From CBDEGK01 sp965237855 (lineage in GTDB: Bacteria > Pseudomonadota > Gammaproteobacteria > Pseudomonadales > Halieaceae), in assembly GCA_965237855.1 (NCBI GenBank), contig CBDEGK010000002.1, positions 248,001-312,000 of the forward strand: DNA of 64,000 bases, given 5' to 3'. A program made the translations under genes and the position numbers. Numbering within the stretch: position 1 is the stretch's first letter; each line of letters opens with the position of its first letter. Below, in pieces: positions 1-9,800 of this stretch. Below the pieces are notes generated by a model. That model searched no databases and was not told the DNA's origin. It saw nothing but the letters and a program-made list of their open reading frames with translations.

Positions 1-3000
1 ATCTGAGTGGCTCCCAGGCGCTGGCACGATTGCCGATGATGCAGCACCAGCGTGACAAGCTCGCCGGTTTGAACACCGCTGGATTTATCTCCGGTTATCG
101 TGGTTCACCGCTGGGTGTGTATGACCTGGCGCTGTGGCAGGCCGAGGCGTTTTTAAAGCAGAACCAGATACATTTCGAGCCGGGTATCAATGAAGATATG
201 GCGGCGACGGCGGTTTGGGGTAGCCAGCAGGTCAAGGCGATGGGTGAGTCCGACTACGATGGTGTGTTTGCCATGTGGTACGGCAAAGGCCCCGGCGTCG
301 ATCGTTCGGGTGATCCACTCAAGCACGGCAACTATGCCGGTGCAGCTGAACACGGCGGTGTGCTGGTTTTGTGTGGGGATGATCACGGTGCCCGTTCTTC
401 AACGACGGCACACCAGAGTGACCACGCGCTGATTCATTTTGCCATGCCCATATTTAATCCGGCGACTATTCAGGAGTACCTGGATTACGGCCTCTATGGT
501 TTCGCCCTGTCTCGCTATTCTGGTTGCTGGATTGGCTTCAAGTGTGTCACCGATGCGGTGGAGGGTTCGGCCTCGGTAGCAGTAGACCCGCAGCGTATAC
601 AGGTGGTGATACCTGATGATTTTGAGCTGCCGGATCATGGCCTCAATATTCAGACCGGTTTTACGCCATTGCTGGCAGAGCAGTTGGCGATGCAGCGCTT
701 GGAAGCCGCAAAGGCGTTTGTGCGCGCCAATCAACTGGACCGTACGATCTATCCGGGGACGGACAAAAAGCTCGGTATTGTCACGACAGGAAAAGCTTAC
801 CTGGATGTTATGGATGCGTTGTCACAACTGGGCATTGATGAGTCCACTGCCAATCGTCTCGGCTTGAGCATTTACAAAGCTGCCATGGTCTGGCCGCTGG
901 AGCCTGAGGGTATCCGGAAATTCGCCTCTCGGTGTGATCAGTTGCTGGTGATCGAAGAAAAACGACCGGTGATGGAAGAACAAATTGCCGCACTGTTGTA
1001 CAACCTGGCCCCGGAGCAGCGGCCACAGATTACCGGTAAGCGTGATCTGCAGGGCCAGCCGCTGGTTTCAGATATCGGCGAGTTGAGTCCGTCAGAGATC
1101 GCACTCAGCATCGCCGGGCAGATCCAGGATGATAGTGTTGCCGCAGCGCTGAACGCCTTGCAACAAAACCTGGCGGAGCGGGCGGCAGAGGAGGTTAATC
1201 ATGGTGGCCTGATGCGAATCCCCTCGTTTTGTGCCGGCTGCCCCCACAATACCTCCACCAAGGTCCCCGAGGGCTCGGTAGCCATGGGTGGCATTGGTTG
1301 TCATGGCCTCGCCACCTGGATGCCGGATCGTAAAACCCTGGGTCTGACACATATGGGCGGAGAGGGCGCGAATTGGATTGGCCAGAAACCGTTCATGAAT
1401 CGCGATCATGTGTTTCAAAACCTGGGAGATGGCACCTATTTCCATTCAGGGCTGATGGCGATCCGTGCCAACGTGGCTGCAGACAGTAATATCACCTACA
1501 AGATTTTGCTCAATGGCGCCATCAGTATGACCGGTGGTCAGCCGATTGAGGGGCAGAGTTTTGACGGCGGCATTACCGCCCCCCACGTGGCACACCAGGT
1601 ACATGCAGAGGGGGTCACACGAATCGCCCTGGTGACTGATGATTTAATGCGGCATCACGACAAACAGCAGTTTCCGTCGATTACCAGCTTCCATCATCGC
1701 GACGATCTGGATTCGGTGCAGAAAGAAATCAGGGAGCACCAAGGTGTCTCCGTGATGATCTACGAACAAGCCTGTGCGACTGAGCGACGGCGTCTGCGCA
1801 AGCGCGGCAAATACCCCGATATCGACAAGCGCATGTTTATCAACGAGGACGTCTGTGAGGGCTGTGGCGACTGCGGTGTGCAGTCTAACTGTATTGCGTT
1901 GGAACCCAATGAGACCGAGTTTGGTCGCAAACGTAAAATCAACCAGAGTGTTTGTAATAAAGACTTTTCCTGCGTGAAAGGTTCCTGTCCCAGCTTTGTC
2001 TCTGTCCATGGCGGAGAATTGAAGGGGGCGCAGGTTGAAGATGGACAGGGCTTTGACGAGTCGCTGTTGCAGAATCTGCCGGCACCGCTGCAGAGGGCTG
2101 ATGCCGCGGCCTGCGATATTCTGGTGGCGGGTATCGGCGGCAGCGGTATTGTCACCCTCGGCGCACTGTTGGGTACTGCGGCCCACATGGAGAATAAGCC
2201 TTGCAGCGTGCTGGATATTACCGGCCTGTCCCAGCGCAATGGCGCGGTGACCAGTCATATTCGCTTTATTGACGGGGAAGAACTGAACAAGTCCACCCGC
2301 ATTCCCGAAGGGGCGGCGACCCTGGTATTGGCGGCGGACCTGGTGGTAGCTGCGGGACCACAAGTACTTTCCGCTATGGCAGCCGACAAAACTGCCGTGG
2401 TCTACAACAACTACGTCGCGCCCACCAGTGCCTTTGCCCAGAATGCCGATCTCAGTTTCGATAGCGATGGCATGGAATCTTCACTGGCCCGCAGAACCCG
2501 AGCTGGCCAAAGCCACGGCGTGCCCGCCAGTCGCATAGCCACTCGCTTGTTAGGCAATGCTATCGGCGCCAACTCTTTCCTGCTGGGCGTCGCCTGGCAG
2601 CAAGGCCTGATTCCCCTGGCAGATGAATCCCTGGAATATGCTATTGAGTTAAATGGCACGGAGGTGGAGATGAACCTCCGCGCCTTCCGCCTGGGTCGGC
2701 TCTGGGCAACTTCGCCCGAGACCGTGGAGGCGATGCTGGGCCAAGAGCAGGTGGTGAAATTCGTCCAAGGGGATGATCAAAGCCTTGATGGCCTGGTTGA
2801 TCATCGGGCCGCCTGGCTCACGGATTACCAGGACGCGAACTATGCCAACCGCTATCTCGAGCTGGTGCGAAAAGTGATGGATGTTGAGCGCGCCAAAACC
2901 GGCACCGAGGGTGCCCTGGCCGAGGCGGCAGCGCGCTACTATGCCAAGCTGTTGGCCTATAAAGATGAGTACGAGATAGCGCGGCTTTACTCACGCCCGG

Positions 3001-3443
3001 AATTCATGGCGAAGTTGAGGGACCAATTCAGTGGGAATTTCCGGCTCAGCTTTCACCTGGCGCCACCCCTGTTGGCAAGGCGCGACGAAAACACGGGTCG
3101 CTATCGCAAAATGGAGTTCGGACAATCTATGCTGCCTCTGTTTGGGCTACTGGCGCGACTCAAGTTCTTGCGAGGCACGGTGTTTGATATTTTTGGCTAC
3201 TCCACTCACCGACGCCAGGAGCGACAATTAATTACAGAGTATGAGCAGTTGGTTGAGCAAGTGCTCAGCGGGCTGTCACCGGATAATCATGCAGTCGCTG
3301 TGCAACTGTTAAACCTGCCAGAACAGATCCGCGGCTATGACGTGGTTAAGGAGGCACATATAGAACAAGCCTCGACACTGAAAGAGCAACTGTTACAGCA
3401 GTTCTCGGCCACCTCTGCGGAGAGTGTTGTTGAGTCTGCCTGA
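1..3443 (+). CDS. Indolepyruvate ferredoxin oxidoreductase family protein, alpha/gamma fusion (5' end outside window)
   Basis: Thiamine-diphosphate enzyme of the 2-oxoacid:ferredoxin oxidoreductase superfamily; the fused form oxidatively decarboxylates indolepyruvate or other 2-oxoacids to acyl-CoA, reducing ferredoxin. The frame is open back to base 3 (reads LSGSQALARLPMMQ), so the first TTG/ATG near base 30 is internal and the true start lies upstream. Visible: the N-terminal motif NTAGFISGYRGSPLG; a TPP-binding part with FCAGCPHNTSTK and GIGCHG (around residue 400-430); a ferredoxin-like stretch CEGCGDCGVQSNC near residue 610 and CNKDFSCVKGSC after it; then a gamma-type domain beginning DILVAGIGGSGIVTLG near residue 700 with SQRNGAVTSHIR. 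The C-terminal 350 residues resemble the extension usual in aerobic fused enzymes. It overlaps the next gene by 20 bp and heads a putative acyl-CoA operon. Family assignment is firm; substrate is not known. Confidence 0.93.
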   Translation, partial: LSGSQALARLPMMQHQRDKLAGLNTAGFISGYRGSPLGVYDLALWQAEAFLKQNQIHFEPGINEDMAATAVWGSQQVKAMGESDYDGVFAMWYGKGPGVDRSGDPLKHGNYAGAAEHGGVLVLCGDDHGARSSTTAHQSDHALIHFAMPIFNPATIQEYLDYGLYGFALSRYSGCWIGFKCVTDAVEGSASVAVDPQRIQVVIPDDFELPDHGLNIQTGFTPLLAEQLAMQRLEAAKAFVRANQLDRTIYPGTDKKLGIVTTGKAYLDVMDALSQLGIDESTANRLGLSIYKAAMVWPLEPEGIRKFASRCDQLLVIEEKRPVMEEQIAALLYNLAPEQRPQITGKRDLQGQPLVSDIGELSPSEIALSIAGQIQDDSVAAALNALQQNLAERAAEEVNHGGLMRIPSFCAGCPHNTSTKVPEGSVAMGGIGCHGLATWMPDRKTLGLTHMGGEGANWIGQKPFMNRDHVFQNLGDGTYFHSGLMAIRANVAADSNITYKILLNGAISMTGGQPIEGQSFDGGITAPHVAHQVHAEGVTRIALVTDDLMRHHDKQQFPSITSFHHRDDLDSVQKEIREHQGVSVMIYEQACATERRRLRKRGKYPDIDKRMFINEDVCEGCGDCGVQSNCIALEPNETEFGRKRKINQSVCNKDFSCVKGSCPSFVSVHGGELKGAQVEDGQGFDESLLQNLPAPLQRADAAACDILVAGIGGSGIVTLGALLGTAAHMENKPCSVLDITGLSQRNGAVTSHIRFIDGEELNKSTRIPEGAATLVLAADLVVAAGPQVLSAMAADKTAVVYNNYVAPTSAFAQNADLSFDSDGMESSLARRTRAGQSHGVPASRIATRLLGNAIGANSFLLGVAWQQGLIPLADESLEYAIELNGTEVEMNLRAFRLGRLWATSPETVEAMLGQEQVVKFVQGDDQSLDGLVDHRAAWLTDYQDANYANRYLELVRKVMDVERAKTGTEGALAEAAARYYAKLLAYKDEYEIARLYSRPEFMAKLRDQFSGNFRLSFHLAPPLLARRDENTGRYRKMEFGQSMLPLFGLLARLKFLRGTVFDIFGYSTHRRQERQLITEYEQLVEQVLSGLSPDNHAVAVQLLNLPEQIRGYDVVKEAHIEQASTLKEQLLQQFSATSAESVVESA

Positions 3444-3918
3444 GTCAGTATCCGCGCTGCTGGGCCAGCCGCAATACTGTCTGCAGGCGGATGCAGCGGT
3501 GAGTGATGCCAATGTGCGCGCCATGTGTGCCGTGGTTGAAAACAGTAACCCCCGTTACTGGCCAGCACAGCAGGCGCCCAGCAGCATGTTGTCTACCTGG
3601 TCACGGCCCGAACTTTGGTCACCGGACGACGGTGAGCAGCTAAAGGCATTGCAATTACACTACGACCTGAAGCAGTTGTTGGATTTTCCCACCGCTATTG
3701 TCAGCAGTTTTGAATCGGTCTTTCACGCACCGGTGTTGATCGGTGACCTGATCCAATCACGGCAAGTGCTGCAGTCAGTGAGTGACGAGAAGAACACCCG
3801 CCTGGGGCGCGGCAGATTTTGGGAGATCGAGGTGCAGTACCACAATCAACGGGATGAACTGGTTGGTGTCGAAACCTTCAGTTGCCTGGGTTACCGTCGG
3901 GCAAGCGCAGATGACTGA
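3424..3918 (+). CDS. MaoC/FAS1-like dehydratase N-terminal-type hot-dog protein
   Basis: A 164-residue protein likely to be the small hot-dog partner of a two-subunit (R)-hydratase: the half that lacks the catalytic Asp/His and pairs with a MaoC domain protein. Seen: no signal peptide, a conserved-looking HAPVLIGDLIQSRQ segment and an ending (FSCLGYRRA) like FAS1-like dehydratase domains. It starts with GTG inside the previous gene (20-bp overlap), and its TGA lies inside the start of the next gene (8-bp overlap), so the three products are probably made together. The neighbour downstream is the catalytic-type MaoC half, which supports a heteromeric enoyl-CoA hydratase. The alternative is a stand-alone thioesterase-fold protein. 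Confidence 0.72.
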   Translation: MLLSLPESVSALLGQPQYCLQADAAVSDANVRAMCAVVENSNPRYWPAQQAPSSMLSTWSRPELWSPDDGEQLKALQLHYDLKQLLDFPTAIVSSFESVFHAPVLIGDLIQSRQVLQSVSDEKNTRLGRGRFWEIEVQYHNQRDELVGVETFSCLGYRRASADD

Positions 3919-4384
3919 ATTGGACTATGAGACCGTCTCGGTAGGTGATGTGCTGCCGGAGCTGAAACTGACTATCACCCCCACAGCCGTTGTGAGCGGG
4001 GCACTGGCGAGTCGCGATTATTCACCGCTACACCACGACAAAGATTACGCCATCAACGAGGCAGGTCAGCGCAACATATTCCTCAATACCCCTCACCAGG
4101 CGGCCCTGTTTGAGCGCTATCTCAGTGACTGGGCGGGACCCGAGAGTCGCCTGGGTCGTATGAAGTTTACTATGCAGGCGTCGGTTTATGCCGGCGATAA
4201 AATCACTATCGCTGGCGAGGTAACGGCCAAGGAACAAGACGCGACAGGTTGCTGCTGGCTTACCCTGCAGCTGGGTATTTCCGTGGCGGACAAGAGGGCT
4301 ACCGGCTGCACCGCTCGACTGGCTTTGCCCGGCAGTCCAACAGACAATCCCTGGGACAGACGGGGAGGTGAGTGGCAGCCATGA
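3911..4384 (+). CDS. MaoC-like dehydratase (enoyl-CoA hydratase hot-dog subunit)
   Basis: A 157-residue hot-dog protein, probable catalytic half of an acyl-CoA hydratase. The motif SRDYSPLHHDKDYA near residue 35-48 matches the hydratase-2 motif (D-x5-H type Asp/His dyad) that binds and hydrates trans-2-enoyl-CoA. Further on are RMKFTMQASVYAGD and WLTLQLGISVADK, typical MaoC beta-strands. An upstream extension of the frame exists to 3782, but the ATG at 3911, overlapping the TGA of the upstream gene by 8 bp, fits the family length and the operon spacing. It ends in an ATGA overlap with the CoA-transferase. Substrate unknown; the context suggests an intermediate of 2-oxoacid-derived acyl-CoA oxidation. 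Confidence 0.8.
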   Translation: MTELDYETVSVGDVLPELKLTITPTAVVSGALASRDYSPLHHDKDYAINEAGQRNIFLNTPHQAALFERYLSDWAGPESRLGRMKFTMQASVYAGDKITIAGEVTAKEQDATGCCWLTLQLGISVADKRATGCTARLALPGSPTDNPWDRRGGEWQP

Positions 4385-5604
4385 GTGCCCCACTGGAAGG
4401 CGTACGAGTCATTGACTGTTCCCTGTTGGCGCCCGGCGCCACCACGGCGCATCTTGCCGATCTCGGTGCAGAGGTAATCAAGGTAGAGGCTCCCGGCGGT
4501 GATTATGTGCGCGAATTAACCTGGCCGATCATTGAGGGATCATCGCTGATGCATCACCAGGTTTCCCGGGGCAAGAAGAGCCTGGTGCTGGACCTGCGCC
4601 AGGCGGAAGGAGTCGGCGTGTTCAAGGACCTGGTTGCCTGTAGTGACGTGCTTGTGGAAGCCATGCGTCCGGGTGCCCTCGCTCGCCGTGGCCTCGACTA
4701 CGACACCCTGGCGGGGGTTAACCCGGCTCTGGTGTATTGCAGTGTGTCCGGTTACGGGGAGACAGGCGTCTACCGGGATGCCGCAGCCCACGGCATTGCC
4801 TTCGATAGCTGGGCGGGTCTGGTACAGCCTGTCTATGACGAGGAGGGGTTTTGTTATATCCCGGAACATCCCTCGGTAGGCATGCACGCGGGGCCCGTCT
4901 ATGCGGGCATGGCGATTTGCGTCGCCCTACTGCGGGCCAGGTTCTGCGGCGAGGGTGCCTACCTGGAAATCGGCCAGGCAGATAGTGCCGCCTATATGGA
5001 TCGACTGCGCAGTGAGACCTGGAAGGCTTATCAACGTCCACAATCCGAAGTCACCGGCAACAAGTCCGACAATTACGAGCGCCGTGCTCCGGGCACGGCG
5101 GGTATGCGGGAGGGGGTGCGCTACCAGTATTACGAAAGCAGCGATGGCCATATCCTGTTTATGGCCTCAGAGCAGGAGTTCTGGAAGAACTTTTGTGCAG
5201 GCGTTGATCGGCTGGAGTTATTCGAGCGCTGGCCGGGCCAGCGCATAGGCGATCACGCCCGTGGCAATCGCGAGTTACAGATTATTCTGCGCGATATCTT
5301 TCGAACAAAAAGCAGCGCCGAATGGATGAGTTTTGCCTCGCAACACAATACTGCGATTGCACCGGTGAATACGCCAGAGACACTGCTTGAAGATCCACAT
5401 TTCCAGACGCGCTTTCCCTGGCTGAGTGCAGACGAACACGTTGCGGACATGTTGCCCTTCCCGGTTCATTTCCCACGGGAAGATCTGCCAGCGCCCGCCG
5501 CTGCGCCTGCGGCGGGGGAGCACAGTACGCAAATTCTGTCCGAGGTACTGAACTATACCGATGAGCAGATAGAGAACCTGAGTGCCAAGGCTGTGCTAGG
5601 ATAA
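4381..5604 (+). CDS. CaiB/BaiF family (class III) CoA-transferase
   Basis: Transfers CoA between an acyl-CoA donor and a carboxylic acid through an aspartyl-CoA mixed anhydride. 407 residues, the usual length. The N-terminus LEGVRVIDCSLLAPGATTAH, then LGAEVIKVEAPGGD and RGKKSLVLDL, are hallmark segments; the catalytic Asp is expected in the region around residues 165-185 (PSVGMHAGPVYAGM follows it). I chose the ATG at 4381 rather than the GTG at 4372, because GGAGGTGA at 4364-4371 lies 9 bases before it and the ATG overlaps the upstream stop as ATGA. Last member of the overlapping IPFO-MaoC-MaoC-CoA-transferase set, so it probably activates or recycles the acid handled by these enzymes. Confidence 0.88.
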   Translation: MSAPLEGVRVIDCSLLAPGATTAHLADLGAEVIKVEAPGGDYVRELTWPIIEGSSLMHHQVSRGKKSLVLDLRQAEGVGVFKDLVACSDVLVEAMRPGALARRGLDYDTLAGVNPALVYCSVSGYGETGVYRDAAAHGIAFDSWAGLVQPVYDEEGFCYIPEHPSVGMHAGPVYAGMAICVALLRARFCGEGAYLEIGQADSAAYMDRLRSETWKAYQRPQSEVTGNKSDNYERRAPGTAGMREGVRYQYYESSDGHILFMASEQEFWKNFCAGVDRLELFERWPGQRIGDHARGNRELQIILRDIFRTKSSAEWMSFASQHNTAIAPVNTPETLLEDPHFQTRFPWLSADEHVADMLPFPVHFPREDLPAPAAAPAAGEHSTQILSEVLNYTDEQIENLSAKAVLG

Positions 5605-5634
5605 AATCAATTCTTTTACTGCAAGGATCTGGCT

Positions 5635-6012
5635 ATGGATTCCCGTTTATATTTTGTGCTCGGTGACCTCGCGGTCAACATCCTGGTTGGTGCCGTGGTG
5701 GCCTGGCTCTGTGCGCTGATGGTCGGTGTCGGCTGGAATATGTTCCTGACCATGGTGCTAGCTATGGTTATCGGCATGATTGTCGGCACGCTGTTGTGGT
5801 TTCCCCTGGGTATCCTGTTTGGTGCCATGGAGGTGATGTTGCCTGTCATGCTCACCGGTATGGTTAGTGGCATGGTGGTGGGCATGTGGGCGACCATGGA
5901 GCCGCTCTCGGCTATGTCGGCGCTGGCGGTGGGTGGTGTCTGTGGTTTGGCCTGCATTGTTGCCATCTGGATTCTGAATAACAGCGTCAGAGGAGTGCAG
6001 GCAAATGGATAA
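5635..6012 (+). CDS. Small Met/Gly-rich integral membrane protein
   Basis: A 125-residue protein not assigned to a family. Almost all of it is hydrophobic, with about four membrane segments (roughly residues 10-32, 36-56, 58-84 and 95-115). Methionines recur every few residues, with repeated GM motifs (VIGMIVG, LTGMVSGMVVGM). No soluble domain. An AAGGA sequence sits about 10 bases before the ATG. It overlaps the methyltransferase gene by 8 bp, so the two are likely translated together. The Met richness recalls metal-related membrane proteins, but no Cys/His ligand set is visible, so function stays unknown. Confidence 0.7.
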   Translation: MDSRLYFVLGDLAVNILVGAVVAWLCALMVGVGWNMFLTMVLAMVIGMIVGTLLWFPLGILFGAMEVMLPVMLTGMVSGMVVGMWATMEPLSAMSALAVGGVCGLACIVAIWILNNSVRGVQANG

Positions 6013-6613
6013 GCAGACCCAGGCAAAATGGGACAAGGCGGCACCTAGCTTCGACATTATGGCGGGCAAAGGTGCAGAAAAACGCTGGCAGCCTTTTAAA
6101 GATGAGTTGTTTGCCAATATGAACGGGCGCATCTTGTTTCTTGCCCTGGGTACCGGCCTGGATATTCCCACCTTTCCGACCGGGCAGGACATCACCGCTA
6201 TTGATATCAGCCCCGGCATGCTCGAAGTAGCCCAACCGCGAATCGACGCCTACGACGGCAGGCTGACGGCAGAGGTCATGGATGTCCACGAATTGAGTTA
6301 TGACGATGACAGCTTCGACCAGGTATTTACCTCCTGCACCTTCTGTTCGGTGCCACGGCCAGTTGAAGGCCTGAAGTCACTTCGTCGAGTGCTCAAGCCC
6401 GGTGGTGAACTGTTCATGTTCGAGCATACTGGCAGTAAATATTATCCTTTTAAGCTGATGATGGATCTGATGACCCAGCTGACCCGCAAGATAGGGCCAG
6501 ACATGAATCGCACTACTGTCGCCAACGTGCAGGCCGCCGGTTTCGAGTTGAAGCAGGTCAACAACCTGTTCCTCGATGTGGTCAAAATCATCAAGGCCAC
6601 GAACCCGGCTTGA
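6005..6613 (+). CDS. Class I SAM-dependent methyltransferase (Methyltransf_11 type)
   Basis: A 202-residue Rossmann-fold methyltransferase. Motif I is present as FLALGTGLDIPTF (residues about 39-51), followed by the acidic-loop region ITAIDISPGML, motif DVHELSYDDDSFDQVF and the post-III segment RVLKPGGELFMFEH, all as in UbiE/Menaquinone-type and phosphatidylethanolamine N-methyltransferase-like enzymes. A GAGGAG ribosome site precedes the ATG; the start overlaps the membrane protein gene by 8 bp. Substrate not deducible; pairing with a membrane protein suggests a lipid or membrane-associated substrate (inference). Confidence 0.82.
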   Translation: MDKQTQAKWDKAAPSFDIMAGKGAEKRWQPFKDELFANMNGRILFLALGTGLDIPTFPTGQDITAIDISPGMLEVAQPRIDAYDGRLTAEVMDVHELSYDDDSFDQVFTSCTFCSVPRPVEGLKSLRRVLKPGGELFMFEHTGSKYYPFKLMMDLMTQLTRKIGPDMNRTTVANVQAAGFELKQVNNLFLDVVKIIKATNPA

Positions 6614-6726
6614 ATTATCTGGTCGGTTTCAACTGGGATATCGACAAGAACTGGAGTGTGCACGCCGAGGGCGGTTTTGGTGGTTCCCGCGACAATTTCA
6701 TTGCCAGCGCGACCTACCGATTCTGA
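6610..6726 (+). pseudogene. C-terminal remnant of an outer-membrane beta-barrel protein
   Basis: Directly after the methyltransferase, a 38-codon open stretch reads NYLVGFNWDIDKNWSVHAEG, continues with GGFGGSRDNFIASATYRF and stops. The alternating polar/hydrophobic pattern and the final aromatic residue (YRF-stop) are those of the last two strands of an outer-membrane barrel. There is no ribosome site and no upstream barrel sequence, because the frame runs into the methyltransferase gene. It is best read as the tail of a deleted porin or autotransporter-like gene. Confidence 0.55.
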
Positions 6727-6738
6727 CCTCAAGTCAAT

Positions 6739-6824
6739 TCTAGCTTCTACTAGATAGATGCACTAAACTCATGAAGTATAAAGAAAAAATTCCCTAAATA
6801 GCTTGCCCCTTCCGGGGCGTAGCT
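6739..6824. promoter_or_regulatory. Leader region of the giant Ig-like lipoprotein gene with two dyads
   Basis: Two inverted repeats lie in the 114-bp gap before the giant gene: TCTAG-6-CTAGA at 6739-6754, and a stronger hairpin with core GCCCC-TTCC-GGGGC at 6805-6818, extended to AGCT arms (6800-6824, one bulge). The second ends about 7 bases before the AAGGAAG ribosome site. No T-run follows, so it is more likely a 5'-leader element than an intrinsic terminator; a clear promoter is not seen. Confidence 0.4.
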
Positions 6825-6840
6825 GCGCAAAGGAAGTGGA

Positions 6841-9800
6841 ATGTCAGGCTGGGCGAAGGTATCCGCCACAGTGTTGGCGCTGTTGACTCTGGTGGCCTGT
6901 AGTAACGGCGACGACGCGAGTTTTGAGACGCCAACAGTCATCTTGCAGGAGATTACGATCTCCCCGCAGGAACAAACCATCCCGCTCGGCACAGAGGCTC
7001 AATTCAGCGCTCAGGGTCTATTCAGCGATGGATCATCCGAAGATATTACCGATTCTGTTGACTGGTCCAGCAGTGATGCAGCGGTAGCTTCTGTTGACGC
7101 CAGTGGTGTTGTACTCGGGCTAGGTATCGGTAACACCCAGATAGCGGCGGCCCAGTCAGGTATCACCAGCGAGACATCGCTTACCGTGGTGGAGCCGGAG
7201 CTGACAGGAATCGGCATCTTTCCGCCCCAGGCCTCTCTAAAGGTTGGCAATACCCAGGATTACCGAGCTTTTGCTCTGTTCTCTGACGGTCAGGTAGAGA
7301 ACATCACTTTTTCCGAGGAAGCTGAGTGGACTCTGGTTAATGAGTCGGGCGTTCTCGCACCCTATGAAGCGCAACAGCCACCCACTGGCGAATTTGATGA
7401 CTTTGGAACTGCTATCGCTGTGGAAGTTGGTGACGATGAACTGCGACTAAAGTTCAGGCAACTTACGGCCTTGTCCGATGTGGCCGTTGCCGATGTGCTT
7501 CTGGTGTCACTCAGCATTTTCCCCCGCTCTGAAAAAGTTCTGCTCGCCGGCACGATCCAGTATGAGGCAATCGGCAACTATATCGACGGTACCAGCGCTG
7601 ACCTGACCAAGGTAGTGAGCTGGAGTACGGATGATTCCTCAGTGTTGAGTATTAGTGGAGAGGCACCTGATTATGGCCTTGCACGTGCCGAGGGAGTTGG
7701 CACAACCAACGTCAATGCCGACTTTGCGGGGTTTTCGGATACAACAGACGCACAGGTTTTCCACGATAGTGGCGGTGGCGGTCCGATCATACGCATTGAT
7801 GTTTTGCCCGCCCTACAGCAGCTTCCCGTTGGCGGCGTCCAGCAGTACCAGGCCATTGCTTACCGGGACAATGGTGATGCATTCGACGTTACCGAGGACG
7901 CCAGTTGGCTTTCGACGGATCAGGGCATTGCCGTCGTCGGTGACGAGGCCGGCGACAAGGGATTTGCCAGGACGCTAAGCGCGGGCGTAACCAATATTAC
8001 CGCTGACTTCTCCGGCCAACAGGGTAGCGCTGAGCTCATCGTAGAAGCTGATCCCGGGGTGGAGCTACGAGAAATCGTGGTCAATCCGGCCAATACCAGC
8101 TTGCTCAGCTTTTCGCTGCAGCAATACAGCGCAACAGGCATCTACTCCGATAACAGCAGTCGGAATATCACGGAGGAAGTGATCTGGTCCGGCGCTGACG
8201 ATGAGGTCATTCAACTCTCCAATGATGACCTTTTTGGACGGGGTCTCTCACTGGCCTTGAGCCCGGGGCAAACACAGGTAATTGCCACCATGGGTTTCGG
8301 GCCCGCAGAAGTACGCGGTTCTACACCGGTAACGGTGGTCGAAAGAGAACAGGTTCCTTTGACGCTGGTGGTGACGCCACCCAGCGCCGTTGTGCTGGTG
8401 GGAGATGGGCAACAGTACCTGGCAGAGCTGCGTTTCGAGGGTGGCCAATCACTTGATGTAACCAGCAATGCCTCCTGGACAGTGAGTGATCCGGTTGTCG
8501 CGCGCGTTGATGGTCAGGGCTATGCCTACGGCGAGTCCGAGGGTGTTAGTGAAATCATCGCGGAGTTAGCGCTGGCCGGACAGGTGGTGCGGGGGGCCGC
8601 CCTGATTGACGTACAAAGTCCCGCGATAGGTATTCGTGAGATCGTGGTATCGCCAGCAATGGCTGACATCCTGGTGGCAGCTACTCAGCAGTTTACCGCC
8701 ACGGCCATTCTGGATGACGGCCGCCAGGTCGAACTGGATTCCGGGGTAAGTTGGTTTAGCACCAACGGGACTGTAGCCACTATAGGCATCAGTGGCCGGG
8801 CAGTCGGCCTGGAAGCAGGGCAGACAACCATCCAGGCCAACTTTAGCCATGAGGGCGAAACCTTCTCTGGAACTGCCTCCCTGACTGTTAAAGCTGCCCC
8901 GATTGTAATCGAGAGCCTGGTCGTGTCACCTCCGAGCGCCGGCATCCTGATCGGTGATACCCAGCAGTTTCTCGCCACGGCAAATTTGTCCGATGGAACC
9001 AGTGTCGATGTCACCGAACGCAGTACCTGGGTATCTTCCCAACCCGCTGTTGCGACGGTTGACTCAGCGGGTCTCGCCAGCTCTCTCGCCGAGGGTTCCA
9101 GCACGATTTCTGCGACAATTATGGTGGGTGAAGACAGTTGGAGCGACAGCGCCACACTGACGGTCAGTCCTCTGGATGTCACCATCCTGGAACTGGTGGT
9201 TGATCCACCGCAGCAGAGTATATCAGTCGATACCAGCACTCGATTTACGGCCACGGCTTTACTGAGTGATGGCAATAGCCGAGATGTGAGTCAGCTGGTT
9301 ACCTGGATTTCATCCAATGAAGCAGTTGCTCACGTCGATAACACCGGCCTGGCAATCGGGTTGGGGGTAGGCGAGTCTGCCATAGAGTCGACACTTGATT
9401 ATGAGGGGCAGTTGTTCCGCGACAGTGGTGTGCTGGATGTCACGGCGCCGGCCTTGCTGGAATATCGAATCAGCCCGGTGGCCGCACAGGTATTGATCGG
9501 TGATCGGCAGGCTTATCGTGCCACGGCGGTTTTCGATAACGGCACTAGTCTTGACGTGACGGCGGAGACGTCCTGGGCGTCATCCAACAGCGCCACAGCA
9601 TCAATAGATGCCTCTGGTATTGCGATAGGAGTCAGTGCCGGAATTGTACAAATAGAAGGCTCGGTTTTTTACCAGGGCCAACCTCACACAGCGACCGGCG
9701 AGCTAGAAGTTGTCGCGGCGCCAGTTACCATTCTCGAATTGATTGTCGACCCCTCCAGGGGAGTGGTAATTGTCGGTGAGTCTCAGGCCTATACGGCAAC

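Noticed and set aside
1644..2363. A 239-codon open frame on the minus strand inside the IPFO gene
   Set aside because: It is fully covered by a gene with clear motifs on the other strand and has no recognisable family sequence; typical shadow in GC-rich DNA.
3782..3910. Upstream extension of the MaoC gene
   Set aside because: It overlaps the previous gene in another frame and does not fit MaoC N-termini; the ATG at 3911 is better.
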